Assembly (NCBI RefSeq): GCF_900111995.1
Contig: NZ_FOKF01000032.1
Location: 1 to 53,432, forward strand
Reading direction: 5' to 3'
From: Collimonas sp. OK607
GTDB taxonomy: Bacteria > Pseudomonadota > Gammaproteobacteria > Burkholderiales > Burkholderiaceae_D
DNA: 53,432 nucleotides
The notes beneath the pieces were generated by a model. That model did no database searches. It was not told where the DNA came from and was given only the letters and a program-made list of their open reading frames with translations. This document shows positions 27,286-35,711 of this stretch, piece after piece. The stretch's first letter is position 1, and each line of letters opens with the position of its first letter. Made by a program: the position numbers and the translations under genes.

Positions 27286-27568
27286 TTCCGCAATCGCATT
27301 TTTTTGCGGAACAAGTTCTAAAGCGCATGCGCACCCAAGACAGCTGCCGACCCTTTGTGGCCCTTCGAGGCCAAGAAAGCTGCCGGTCAACATGCAGTAG
27401 ATGCTGGGCCGCCTTTCACGCAGGTCATCTCAAACGCAGCGTTAGAAATCATGTACGCGAATGCGGGCTTTTTTTGCTTCTCGGTTCAGTGTCGCTTGGC
27501 ACGACAATGCGTCGGTATACGTGACCTTCGGAGGGAGGTCGCGCACCGCTATTAATTCTGCATGTTGA
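27286..27568. other. Start of accessory region, no supported gene
   Basis: Apart from the TTGTTCCGCA/TGCGGAACAA inverted repeat, this stretch shows only short frames (27355-27555 is the longest in one frame) with no ribosome site and no family resemblance. It could be decayed coding sequence. Confidence 0.5.
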
Positions 27569-28015
27569 TTAGCCGACGTTTGGCCCAGTGGGCAAGTAAT
27601 CGACAACGATCTGCGGAAGAGTAACGATCGTCTTCGAATTGAAATAGAACTTGTTGAAAGTCGCCATGTCCGGTATCCCCTGCTTTTGATTATTGGTAAT
27701 CAAATACACCGTGGCAGAACCCCCTTTGGCCAGTATGGCGCCCGTAGCCAGTGCGGGACCGTGAGGAATGCTGTTTATCAGATAGTCGCTAACGACGACA
27801 CCGTTCCAAGATACGAATAAATTATTATAAGTAGCAGGATCGGGGATCCACTGGAGTTGACCATTTTTGACCAGATAAATCGCACCACCGTTGCTGGCGA
27901 TGACACGTTCACCGTCGTACTGTGCCCAGTTGACCTCCAACGCGTCTTTCACCTGGTTTTCCGACGCGATTACTCGCGATTCGCCGGAATGAATCGGAGA
28001 CAAATTTGACGTCAT
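27569..28015 (-). CDS. Two-repeat protein of unknown function
   Basis: A 148-residue protein with no signal peptide and no assigned function. It has two copies of a motif: IYLVKNGQLQWIPDPATY (46-63) and VYLITNNQKQGIPDMATF (103-120), each followed by about 25 residues ending in a DYL segment and a P-(H/T)GP turn. Similar YLV-N-x-IPD-x-T-F repeats occur in bacterial surface or cell-wall-related proteins, where their role is unclear. The ATG at 28015 is chosen for the upstream AAGGAAAC; the frame continues to 28114 but with no conserved sequence. It is isolated, pointing toward the tRNA-Thr gene. Confidence 0.72.
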   Translation of the reverse strand: MTSNLSPIHSGESRVIASENQVKDALEVNWAQYDGERVIASNGGAIYLVKNGQLQWIPDPATYNNLFVSWNGVVVSDYLINSIPHGPALATGAILAKGGSATVYLITNNQKQGIPDMATFNKFYFNSKTIVTLPQIVVDYLPTGPNVG

Positions 28016-28500
28016 GATAGTTTCCTTTGGTGTAGTGGTTAAGTCGGTGGCTTGGCGCTCAAGTAAGTGCCGTGTCCGACCAAGTAAGTGTAGGTCTCCA
28101 AAAATTAGTTGCAACCTATCAACAATGACAGTATCCCGGTTGCCGTTTCCGCAAATAATTTAATTTCCGTGTGGAAATTACGTGATGGCGCCCAGGGCGG
28201 ATACTCATTGCACTGAGCGTCATTCGTTACCAACTGGGAGGCGGACGCGGTGACGCAGCTCTTCTAAAAAATGCCTGGATATAACGCCACAAAAATTAAT
28301 GCGTTTTTTTGAATGCCAATTTCGGTTCCGCATTTTGCACGCTCGCGGGGTCAAGCGATGTCGCTAGAGAATTGACGTGCATTGCCATATGGTATTTATA
28401 AATTTTGCTAGAGCCGATCAGAACCATGGACAAATTTCATTCCGATTACTAAGATGAATTAATGTCATTTTATCTATTGTTTCGGCCTTGGGAGTTCGCT
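28016..28500. other. Gene-free gap, AT-rich
   Basis: This 485-base stretch is richer in A and T than the core genome and has no frame with a ribosome site or recognisable product. It separates the divergent genes ending at 28015 and starting at 28501, so it should hold both promoters, but no convincing -35/-10 pair was seen. Confidence 0.5.
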
Positions 28501-28776
28501 ATGGACGTGCATATCGAAGAAGAAATGATTAGCGAATACGTCAATAAAATTCAAGCACTGGCAGTCCTTGCCCTGTACGGACAAAATGTTGACTCACCCA
28601 TTAAATCTGTCATCAGCGAAGCATGTTATTTCCTCCTTCGTCAGCGATCCGATGCGACGGCGAATCTCTTGGCCTTCAAAAGCCGGCTAACCAAAATGGG
28701 CAATGACGCGCATTACAGCCTGCCGGAATACAAAAAGCCTTTGGAATATGCAGCTTCACTGGTTGCCATTCATTAA
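28501..28776 (+). CDS. Small hypothetical protein
   Basis: A 91-residue, probably cytoplasmic and largely helical protein (MDVHIEEEMISEYVNKIQAL..., charged, no signal peptide). The ATG at 28501 is preceded by GGGAG at 7-base spacing; the frame is open to 28462 but that extension is weaker. No family is recognised. It lies 158 bases before the Imm51-like gene on the same strand. Codon use is less GC-biased than in the core genes, in keeping with an acquired gene. Confidence 0.6.
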   Translation: MDVHIEEEMISEYVNKIQALAVLALYGQNVDSPIKSVISEACYFLLRQRSDATANLLAFKSRLTKMGNDAHYSLPEYKKPLEYAASLVAIH

Positions 28777-28933
28777 CTTGGCGAAGTAAAACATCGGCTA
28801 TACGTCCAGGAGTTCAATACCTACAAGTCATTGACAATATGGCGTAACAAAGCATCACGAATCAATGCCTGATCCGTGGTGTTGAAGCTGAGCAAAGGAC
28901 GGGCCGGATAGCTGCGTCCAGTGGAGGTATTCA

Positions 28934-29350
28934 ATGAAGATCGACTCAATAGCCAATCTGGCCCAAGAGTCAGCAAGATTTTGTCCACAACAAAAAGAAA
29001 AAGAGTCCGCTGACATTACAACGTTTTGGCCATTTGTACTTATTGAAGGTAATTGCACGGCTTTAGTCTTGTTCGCCCCTGATTTTGAAGCTAAGGCGCC
29101 CATATTTAAGGAACGAGCGAAGGAAGGTTGGGTCGGTAACGGTTGCGACTGGAACTCAGTTGCGCAAGCAATCGTTAAGGAACAATTTCATCAATTAGCG
29201 AACGAATTCACGTTCGATTCCGACGCCGGTCATTTTGCAACGTACGGAACAAAAATGAATTTGACGGTGTTAGGCTATGCGTTAAAAATCGCTTTCGACG
29301 ATGACCACATTCTTAGAGATATTCTGTTTCGTGCTAAGTTGCAGCACTAG
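28934..29350 (+). CDS. Imm51-like immunity protein
   Basis: A 138-residue soluble protein that resembles the Imm51 family, immunity proteins which neutralise polymorphic or contact-dependent toxins. The resemblance is in the central and C-terminal part: EGWVGNGCDWNSVA (64-77), then FTFDSDAGHFATYG (92-105) matching the usual acidic fDpEagmF-like pattern. The ATG follows GGAGG at good spacing. No toxin gene adjoins it, so it would be an orphan immunity gene. The assignment comes from motif memory and not from a profile search; a generic hypothetical protein is the alternative. Confidence 0.6.
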   Translation: MKIDSIANLAQESARFCPQQKEKESADITTFWPFVLIEGNCTALVLFAPDFEAKAPIFKERAKEGWVGNGCDWNSVAQAIVKEQFHQLANEFTFDSDAGHFATYGTKMNLTVLGYALKIAFDDDHILRDILFRAKLQH

Positions 29351-29367
29351 CCGCATGCTTAATGCTG

Positions 29368-29428
29368 TAAGCCAAAACCCACAATCTAAAAGGCCCACAA
29401 TGATGTGGGCCTTTTTCTTTTGTTCCGC
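29368..29428 (+). repeat. Copy of the tRNA-Thr 3' flank and terminator
   Basis: The sequence GTAAGCCAAAACCCACAAT is followed by the hairpin AAAAGGCCCACA/TGTGGGCCTTTT (29388-29399 with 29404-29415) and then TCTTTTGTTCCGC. The tRNA-Thr flank at 27231-27291 reads GCAGCCAGCACCAAT, then AAAAGGCCCACC/GGTGGGCCTTTT, then CTTTTTTGTTCCGC. The order and spacing match, so this is a diverged direct repeat of the tRNA 3' end plus terminator. It also acts as a plausible terminator for the preceding gene. Confidence 0.6.
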
Positions 29429-29463
29429 GATTCGCTATTCAGCATCAGAGTCGCCTCCAAACG

Positions 29464-29772
29464 CTACATCGACCATTTCTTGCCCAACTCTTCAAGCCCG
29501 GCTCTTTTCAAATCCTCCGGCGTCATGAGTATTCTTAATTCCACGTTGGCATTAAAGATTAGAAACCATGGTTCGGCAAGCGTAGGAACTTTCGCCGGGT
29601 CATCGATGTCGACGATCAAGAGGCCTGAACGTTGTCCATCCTGTTCGGTGAAGTAAGCCGCTTCCGGTTTTAACTCATCCATGATCTGGCTCATTTTCTT
29701 GCCAACGGAGCCGTCCCTGACAGCAGCGTTGAACTCAGCGTTAGGGAGTTTGATATTCAATAGCATTCGCAT
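29464..29772 (-). CDS. Conserved hypothetical protein
   Basis: A 102-residue soluble protein beginning MRMLLNIKLPNAEFNAAVRDG. It has a middle AYFTEQDGQRSGLLIVDIDDP strand-turn-strand, then PTLAEPWFLIFNANVELRILMTPEDL. This resembles a small family, common in Burkholderiales, that is often annotated loosely as pantothenate synthetase; it has none of the PanC motifs and that name should not be trusted. The fold looks like a dimeric ferredoxin-like barrel. GGAG lies 6 bases before the start. Function unknown. Confidence 0.75.
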   Translation of the reverse strand: MRMLLNIKLPNAEFNAAVRDGSVGKKMSQIMDELKPEAAYFTEQDGQRSGLLIVDIDDPAKVPTLAEPWFLIFNANVELRILMTPEDLKRAGLEELGKKWSM

Positions 29773-30025
29773 GATTTCTCCTCAGAAATTTTCGTAACAT
29801 CTCCACCAAAGATTTTGATTTGCTGCCGTAAAGGCAATTTCCATTGTAGGTTTTCTGGTCAATTTAGCTACCTGTCATTTGGCACTAACCTAATTGTTTT
29901 CTGGAGCTGCCTGATTTGGGGTGGGGCTAATAATCACTGCTGCCTTCTTGTATTGCGCCAAGATTTTCCGTCAAGCATTAGAATGCTCCCGGGTCGACGT
30001 GATTTCATAAAATCGGGGAGTAACT

Positions 30026-30811
30026 TTGAGAAAAATTGCGCTGCTGTTCATCATTCTGGGAACGCTGGCTGTGACGGGATGTACCACTTTGTCAGATGCC
30101 AGATCTGCAAAAGGGACTGGCGCCGCGCGGGTGTACGACGTGAAGCAGGGTGCAGTTTGGGCAGTTTTGCCAAGAGCAGTCAAGGAGGTTGGTCTTGATT
30201 ATGTGGGGGATAACAGAAATGATGGTTACGCTCTTGCGCAACGGGGAATTTCTGCATTCAGCTACGGCGAAAACGTTGCCATGTTTATTGAGCCAGCCGG
30301 GGCCGGCGACAAGACGAAAGTGGAGGTGGTGTCGAAGAGGGCGTTGGCAACGACAGTGTTCGCCACCAATTGGGAGAATGTGATTCTTGACCGATTGAGT
30401 GAAATATTTTCGGCGGGGAATTCCGGAACCCCTCAGGCTTCTCAAAAGGGCGTAAGCACCTCTGCTTCATCAGGCTCCACACAGCAATCGGACTTTGTTC
30501 CTGCACCGTCGTCGTTTGCAGATATTCACGATCCCGATGCTATTCCGTTTGTCGGAGCACGAGCGCGCGCAAGATATATGGTCTATTTGTCGGCACTGCC
30601 GCCCAAGGCATTCGCCGTTAGTTCAAATGGCGGCTGGAGCTGGTTAAGCAATGATCCAATGGCTATGCGCAAGGCGCTCTCCGAGTGTCACTCGCAGGCC
30701 AAGGCGCCATGCTGGCTATATGCCGTGGATGCCAACGTCGTGTGGCAATCGGATGAAAACAAGCGCATATCGCTGGAACAACTTGACTTGCCGACAGCCG
30801 CACACCAGTAA
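30026..30811 (+). CDS. Putative lipoprotein
   Basis: A 261-residue lipoprotein of unknown function. The signal sequence MRKIALLFIILGTLAVTGC ends in a lipobox (AVTGC, cysteine at 19), so the protein is exported and lipidated. The mature N-terminal half (about 40-130) resembles a beta-rich domain with hydrophobic strands, a Ser/Gln-rich linker lies at about 135-165, and a C-terminal domain (about 170-255) has the pattern YLSALPPKAFAVSSNGGWSW and ends with a CWLYAVDANVVW segment. The start codon is TTG at 30026, supported by GGGGAG 6 bases upstream and the perfect fit of the signal peptide. Confidence 0.8.
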   Translation: MRKIALLFIILGTLAVTGCTTLSDARSAKGTGAARVYDVKQGAVWAVLPRAVKEVGLDYVGDNRNDGYALAQRGISAFSYGENVAMFIEPAGAGDKTKVEVVSKRALATTVFATNWENVILDRLSEIFSAGNSGTPQASQKGVSTSASSGSTQQSDFVPAPSSFADIHDPDAIPFVGARARARYMVYLSALPPKAFAVSSNGGWSWLSNDPMAMRKALSECHSQAKAPCWLYAVDANVVWQSDENKRISLEQLDLPTAAHQ

Positions 30812-30983
30812 CCCTATGATGACTTGATGCTATAGCTGAAATTGGCTTTGGCCTGATTCGAAGGAATCGTCTCCAGTCGAATGATCGGTAGATTCGGGAT
30901 TCACTGTCATGTAAGCGGGAGTGCTTTTTGAGGATCAGATCCTGTTCGCAGCTCGTGGTGAATCCCTTGCCGGTGATGTCTAT

Positions 30984-31415
30984 CTAGCGGAACGAAGCGA
31001 CCAATCGTTGTCCGCCGACCAAACTACCGTTCGCAAGTTGCTTGCGCGGAACGACCATGATCAGCTCTCCGCTCGCATCGGTATCCCCGCGAAGATTGAT
31101 CGTCATCTTCAATTGCTTGTCCAGTGCAACGAAAACATTTGGTGCTGCGGCGACAATTTCGTGCCGTCCCAGATCTCCCACTTCCGCATACATCTGCCGC
31201 CCTCGGTAGAACACGGCAAGTGTCGCGCCGTTTGAAAGACTGTACGACCGAATATAGTCATAGAATTCATCCGGGTGCATTCGATGGTACTGGCTGGGAA
31301 GATCAATTCGGAGTGTCGGACCAGTGACATTCACAGTCTGGTTGTCTGTCGCTGTTTGTGCCGAGGCTGCCAATGCGAACAGGCTTGCAACCGAAATTAA
31401 GACAAGGTTTTTCAT
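30984..31415 (-). CDS. Small exported protein, function unknown
   Basis: A 143-residue protein with a Sec signal peptide (MKNLVLISVASLFALAASAQ) cleaved near residue 19-20. The mature part is about 124 residues, predicted beta-rich, with FYDYIRSYSLSNGATLAVFYRGRQMYAEV in the middle (split here by features only, no family recognised). The ATG at 31415 follows AAGGATG; the frame extends to 31442 without support. It is monocistronic and convergent with the lipoprotein gene. Confidence 0.75.
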   Translation of the reverse strand: MKNLVLISVASLFALAASAQTATDNQTVNVTGPTLRIDLPSQYHRMHPDEFYDYIRSYSLSNGATLAVFYRGRQMYAEVGDLGRHEIVAAAPNVFVALDKQLKMTINLRGDTDASGELIMVVPRKQLANGSLVGGQRLVASFR

Positions 31416-32251
31416 GATGGACATCCTTTCTGTTTTCGCCAAATATAAAATGCATCACATACGTCAAGAGCGTGGTTCTCCTGGCGCCGAACCGAGAGAA
31501 CATTGGATATTTTCTTCCTCAAGAATTTTTGTTTCTCAAGAGTGATGGCCCGGTATCGGCCAAAGTAGTTTTTGGAATGTCATTCTGACGGCGTCTGCCA
31601 GACAGCTAGAAGAGGCTGGTACATTCTTCCTTGTGGGTAAGAAGACCTATACCTCAATGCGCAGGGAAATGATTTTCCGGAAGCCAATTCATGCTGGCCC
31701 ACTGGTTGACTGCGTGACAGTTGAAAGGATTTTTTTCGAGGCTGGAAGAATGCTGATCTGCTTGAATTATTTATCGTTCACTAGTGGATCCGTGCCAGCC
31801 AGGTACCGGAGTGATGAGCGAAAATAAAAGTGAAAGGTCATCGATACATTCGTTGGCATCCATCATTATTTCACTTTGAATTTTCTCGCAGATTTGCGAT
31901 GTTTAATCGTTGTACCGCCAAGCCACAATAGGATATGTTTGCGCCATATTCAAGTTGAACTTCCTGCTGCGGGCGAGTTTGAATCCGGCAATATGAGATG
32001 TGAAGAATCGCAATCGAATATCTATTTCTGCGACGCATCGATGACGCTGGTGAATAATCACCGATGCATCAGTTTGGACATTCGCATTTCACGGGAACCG
32101 CACAAATTAACCACACAGATTGTGGTTAATTTGACGCATCGCATCCTTGACTACAAAATGATAGAGACGACAATTAATTGAAGGATTACAATAAATAGTA
32201 AGGGGGGTGTGCGCAGCATAGGGTAGTGCCCCGTGCGGTTGCACTCGCGTT
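31416..32251. other. Gene-free stretch in the accessory region
   Basis: About 835 bases without a supported gene. Frames at 31633-31827 and 31876-32181 have no ribosome site and no recognisable product; base composition is lower in GC than the core genes. A short hairpin GTCTG-CC-AGAC (near 31590-31602) is visible. Decayed coding sequence is possible. Confidence 0.5.
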
Positions 32252-33115
32252 ATGGCACGCATCAAATATAAAAAAGTGACCGGGATGGGCGGCATCGTCG
32301 CCCTCGGGTGGCTGATTTTTACCACCGCAGTCGCGGTTAGCCAGCGCAAACTGATTTTCAAACCGGTCCGCACCAAGGAAGTCGAGCATCCCCATAGCAT
32401 CGGGCACAGGTCTCGGCTTGTCGTGTTGCGCAGCACCGACGGTACCCGGCTCTCAGGATGGTTGCTGACGCCGCGCGTGCCCGGTCCGCATCCAGCTGTG
32501 GTGTATTTCGGCGGCCGCTCAGAGGAAGTCTCGTGGGTGGCGCGCGATGCTTGGCGCATGTTCCCCAATATGACAGTGCTTGCCATCAACTATCGCGGCT
32601 ACGGGGATTCAGAGGGTATTCCCGGTGAGTTGAAAATGATAGAAGACGCCGAGATGCTGTTCGACTGGTTTGCCGAGCATCGCCATATCAACGCCGGGCA
32701 AATCGCCGTGGTCGGGCGCAGTCTTGGCTCTGGTGTGGCGGTACAGGTCGCAGCGCGCCGGCCGGTCGCGGCGGTGGTGTTGATTACGCCTTATGACTCG
32801 CTGCTGGCGCTGGCAAAACGCCGCTTCCCGTCCGTGCCGGCCTTCGTCCTCAAGCATCGCTTCGATTCAGTCAAGCATGCACCTTTGTTGTCCGCGCCGA
32901 CGTTTATCATTCGCGCTGCATCTGACGACGTGGTGCCGGCCTCGCATACCGACATGCTGGTGACCAAGTTGGCAAACGCGCCGCAGGACGAAACCATCCC
33001 GGACTCGGATCACCACAACATTCCCTATCTCGAAGCAACGCAGAACCGCATTGCCGATTTCCTGACTGCGAAATTCAACAGGGTCGTCGAGAGTCTTACC
33101 GTCAATCAACGGTAG
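32252..33115 (+). CDS. Alpha/beta hydrolase with N-terminal membrane anchor
   Basis: A 287-residue serine hydrolase-like protein of the BEM46/ABHD13-like group. Residues about 9-30 form one hydrophobic anchor (TGMGGIVALGWLIFTTAVAVS). The fold shows an oxyanion-region VVYFGGRSEEV, the NYRGYGDSEG segment, the nucleophile elbow GRSLGSG near 155-161, an aspartate in RAASDDVVP (about 228-236) and the final histidine in SDHHNIPY. All catalytic positions are present. The substrate is unknown. It is one of the few long, GC-rich genes in the accessory region. Confidence 0.87.
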   Translation: MARIKYKKVTGMGGIVALGWLIFTTAVAVSQRKLIFKPVRTKEVEHPHSIGHRSRLVVLRSTDGTRLSGWLLTPRVPGPHPAVVYFGGRSEEVSWVARDAWRMFPNMTVLAINYRGYGDSEGIPGELKMIEDAEMLFDWFAEHRHINAGQIAVVGRSLGSGVAVQVAARRPVAAVVLITPYDSLLALAKRRFPSVPAFVLKHRFDSVKHAPLLSAPTFIIRAASDDVVPASHTDMLVTKLANAPQDETIPDSDHHNIPYLEATQNRIADFLTAKFNRVVESLTVNQR

Positions 33116-33175
33116 GGAGCGGCAGGACGTCGTTATAAGCGCGAGTCTAGCGCATTTAACTGTTGCATCTAACGG

Positions 33176-33403
33176 TTATGTCGCAATCGAATGAGAAACC
33201 ATCAGGCATTCCCCGGCGTTGAGCTTTGCGGCAGCATCTTGCGTGGCGCGCAGGTCGTCGGCATCGAGGTCGGCGCGATCTAGCCTGTAGGTCACTGCGT
33301 AATCATGAGCGTCAAACACCTCTCCGGCTTTTACGTAATATTGGAATGCTACGAAAGAATCGGGATCGCTGACGACTGTCCAGGTCAGATTGATTGTGCT
33401 CAT
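33176..33403 (-). CDS. Small hypothetical protein
   Basis: A 75-residue soluble protein (MSTINLTWTVVSDPDSFVAF...) of beta-alternating pattern, with a charged helical C-terminus (DDLRATQDAAAKLNAG). The ATG at 33403 follows AAGGGGC. The frame opens further to 33436 with no similarity. No family recognised. Neighbours: the hydrolase (convergent) and the NIPSNAP gene upstream on the same strand, 67 bases away. Confidence 0.6.
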   Translation of the reverse strand: MSTINLTWTVVSDPDSFVAFQYYVKAGEVFDAHDYAVTYRLDRADLDADDLRATQDAAAKLNAGECLMVSHSIAT

Positions 33404-33470
33404 GATATTGCCCCTTTTTAACGCGTCGAAATACACGCAAGTTAATTGTAGGCTTTATATGGAGAGCGCT

Positions 33471-33776
33471 TTACTTGAACACAGGACGGAAGAAACTGCG
33501 CTCGTAGCTGATGATGCAACGCGTGTCCTCGGCATACTTGAATGCGGCCTGGCAGGCCGGGTCCTGCATTGATTTTATCCTGTACTCTTCATACGCCGCG
33601 AGCGAGGGAAACGTGAACATCGCGAGCGCTACGTTATTGATTCCCTCTGAAGGGAGAAAATATCCATGGTGTTGTCCGCCGAATTTCTCGACCAGCGGAA
33701 TCCAGATTCTTCCGTAATGCTCGAATTCATTGAGTTTGTATGGATCGATGATGTAGCGCAAATAGCAGGTAACCAT
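33471..33776 (-). CDS. NIPSNAP family protein
   Basis: A 101-residue dimeric alpha+beta barrel protein of the NIPSNAP family. The characteristic opening CYLRYIIDPYKLNEFEHYGRIWIPL, the central HHGYFLPSEG and MFTFPSLAAYEEYR are all present. Biochemical role unknown. An AAGGA ribosome site precedes the ATG. It probably forms a transcript with the small gene downstream. Confidence 0.88.
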   Translation of the reverse strand: MVTCYLRYIIDPYKLNEFEHYGRIWIPLVEKFGGQHHGYFLPSEGINNVALAMFTFPSLAAYEEYRIKSMQDPACQAAFKYAEDTRCIISYERSFFRPVFK

Positions 33777-33997
33777 GGAAATCCTTCATGACAGATGTGG
33801 ATGATACTAACAATAATGACGCGGAAAAACGATCGTCACATGATGCCATAACTGGACAGCAGCACGACTACGTCATGCCGTGGCGTTGAATGCATCGTGA
33901 TTATTCACGTCACCAGTTATTTTTCAAAGGGCATGAAATAATTGTATGTGTTTGTGTATAGTCTTCTTGGTCAAGATTGGATTCATAGCTGAAATTT

Positions 33998-34414
33998 GTG
34001 GCGGATTCCCATGATTGTTTGAAGGATGGTCCACATAACTCTATAGGTGCTTCCTTGTCCTACCCACTTGAAGTCAATGCCGCGCTGGGGATTCTGAAAA
34101 CCACGGGTATCTGGCGCAGCAACTACGCCCCTTTTTTTCATCGCATGTTCTGGCGTGCCGGCGTTTCAATTCCACCGCCGCATTTTGCCAGCTTCGGATT
34201 TAATGTTGTGTTCACGGGAGGATGGTTCGCTGTTGTTTGGGGATTCGCGATGTGGTTTCTTGTATGGTCACGGGGAGAAATGTCCGGAGCTGGCGCCGTT
34301 CTCGCATCAATCCTGGGTGGCCTGATTTTCGGAGTGTCCATGGCGCTCTGTTATCACATCAGGGCGCGTACATGTAATCTGCCATTGTGGTCGCAAATCA
34401 AAGCCGCATCGTAA
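33998..34414 (+). CDS. DUF6404-like membrane protein
   Basis: A 138-residue protein with a soluble N-terminal part and two transmembrane helices (about 72-92 and 99-120). The pattern LEVNAALGILKTTGIWRSNYAPFFHRMFWRAG followed by PPPHFASFGFN (seen as separate short motifs near 25-45 and 59-69) resembles the DUF6404 family; function unknown. The start is GTG at 33998 with no strong ribosome site, so the exact start is uncertain. A terminator hairpin closely follows. Confidence 0.72.
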   Translation: MADSHDCLKDGPHNSIGASLSYPLEVNAALGILKTTGIWRSNYAPFFHRMFWRAGVSIPPPHFASFGFNVVFTGGWFAVVWGFAMWFLVWSRGEMSGAGAVLASILGGLIFGVSMALCYHIRARTCNLPLWSQIKAAS

Positions 34415-34427
34415 GATGGGGAATTGA

Positions 34428-34457
34428 AACAAGGCCCACGGCAATGTGGGCCTTGTT
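34428..34457. terminator. Bidirectional terminator, related to tRNA-Thr terminator
   Basis: A perfect 12-bp stem AACAAGGCCCAC/GTGGGCCTTGTT (34428-34439 with 34446-34457) with loop GGCAAT. It lies between the convergent DUF6404-like and binding-protein genes. The core AAGGCCCAC/GTGGGCCTT is shared with the hairpins at 27250 and 29388. Confidence 0.75.
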
Positions 34458-34487
34458 CATTTTGGGGAATGCAGGCAATCTCGCAGA

Positions 34488-35711
34488 CTAATTTTTCTTG
34501 GTACGTGCAATCGATCCGCTGCTCGCATCTTCCCTATAGGCGTAAGCCACCTTGCCGTTGCGAATTTCACCCATGACGATCATATTCAGGGCGATCGCTT
34601 CATGGTCGGTCGGCGAGAACGGTTTGAAGTAGCGCGAGACGATGGTAGATGTAGTGTGCACCTGCAGATTTTCCAGCGCATCCTTGATCTTTACGCCATC
34701 CACCGAATTGGCCTGGAATATCGCCAGTGTAATCAGGCGCAGTGCGTCATAGGTTTGAGCCGCAGCCACCGCAGACGGAATGTGATTGGTCTTGTTCACA
34801 TTGCGGTAGGTCAACGAGAACTGGTTGCTGACCGAACTCAATTCGTTTTCGATGAATGTCACCGAGCTGCGCACGCCTTCTGCTCCCTGGCCGGCCTTGT
34901 CGATGAAGGTTTGCTGCGACATGCCCCAAGGCCCGACTATCGGCAATTTCATTTTCAGCTTTTCTGCACTCTTCACCACCATCGCGCCTTCGGGGGCAAG
35001 GCAGTACATCACGATGGCTTGTGCGCCATCATCTTTGGCATGCTGCAGTTGCGTCGTCATGTCTTGATCGCCAACCTTGAAACTTTCCACCAGCACCGGT
35101 TTGATCTTGCGCCGCTCCAGCTCCGTCATCATGCTTTGTTTGCCGAACTGGCCGTATGGGCTGTCGTCGTGCAGCACTGCGATCTTGTCGATCTTGCGGC
35201 GATCGATCACATCGTTGAGGATCACGATCGGCTGCAGCGCGTCGCTGGCGGAGGTGCGGAATATATAGTTCACGGGATAGGCCGGCGGCATGAACGATTT
35301 GGTAATCGTAGCGCCGGTGGCGCCGGTGACGATCAACGGGATCTTCGCTTCCTGGAACAGTTTCGCCGCAGGCAGGGCGACACCGGTATTACCAAAACCG
35401 ACTACGGCGATGACATGATCCTTCTCGATCATTTCCTTGGCCATGGCCGCGCCGACGTCCGGCTTGGCAAGGTCGTCGCGCTCGACCAGTTCGATCTTGC
35501 GGCCGAGGACGCCGCCGACCTGGTTGATGTCGGCCAGGAAGACTCTGGCGCCGCCGATCATGCTCAGCCCCATGTCTGACGAAGGTCCTGTGATGGGTCC
35601 GATGACACCGATTTTAATCGGGGGTAATTCCGCCAATGCGCTTGCGCTGAATCCTGATGCACCTAATGCGGTAAGGCAAAAAATGACGCTACACGTACTA
35701 CGTTTTTGCAT
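34488..35711 (-). CDS. Branched-chain amino acid-type ABC substrate-binding protein
   Basis: A 407-residue periplasmic binding protein of the LivK family (type I fold). The signal peptide runs to about residue 27 (ending SASALA), and the mature protein starts LPPIKIGVIGPITGPSS. Two Rossmann-like lobes follow, with typical GPSSDMGLSMIGGARVFLADIN and GVLGRKIELVERDD segments. No permease or ATPase genes adjoin it, so it is an orphan receptor; the ligand is unknown (amino acids, amides or aromatic acids are known for the family). AAGGAG precedes the ATG. It is the last gene before the tRNA-like remnant at 36.0 kb. Confidence 0.9.
   Translation of the reverse strand: MQKRSTCSVIFCLTALGASGFSASALAELPPIKIGVIGPITGPSSDMGLSMIGGARVFLADINQVGGVLGRKIELVERDDLAKPDVGAAMAKEMIEKDHVIAVVGFGNTGVALPAAKLFQEAKIPLIVTGATGATITKSFMPPAYPVNYIFRTSASDALQPIVILNDVIDRRKIDKIAVLHDDSPYGQFGKQSMMTELERRKIKPVLVESFKVGDQDMTTQLQHAKDDGAQAIVMYCLAPEGAMVVKSAEKLKMKLPIVGPWGMSQQTFIDKAGQGAEGVRSSVTFIENELSSVSNQFSLTYRNVNKTNHIPSAVAAAQTYDALRLITLAIFQANSVDGVKIKDALENLQVHTTSTIVSRYFKPFSPTDHEAIALNMIVMGEIRNGKVAYAYREDASSGSIARTKKN

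Noticed and set aside
31876-32181. A 101-residue plus-strand frame
   Set aside because: No ribosome site, no recognisable pattern, and codon use unlike a real gene here.
34446-35579. A 377-residue plus-strand frame over the binding-protein gene
   Set aside because: Shadow of the LivK-type gene, which has a signal peptide, ribosome site and clear family match.
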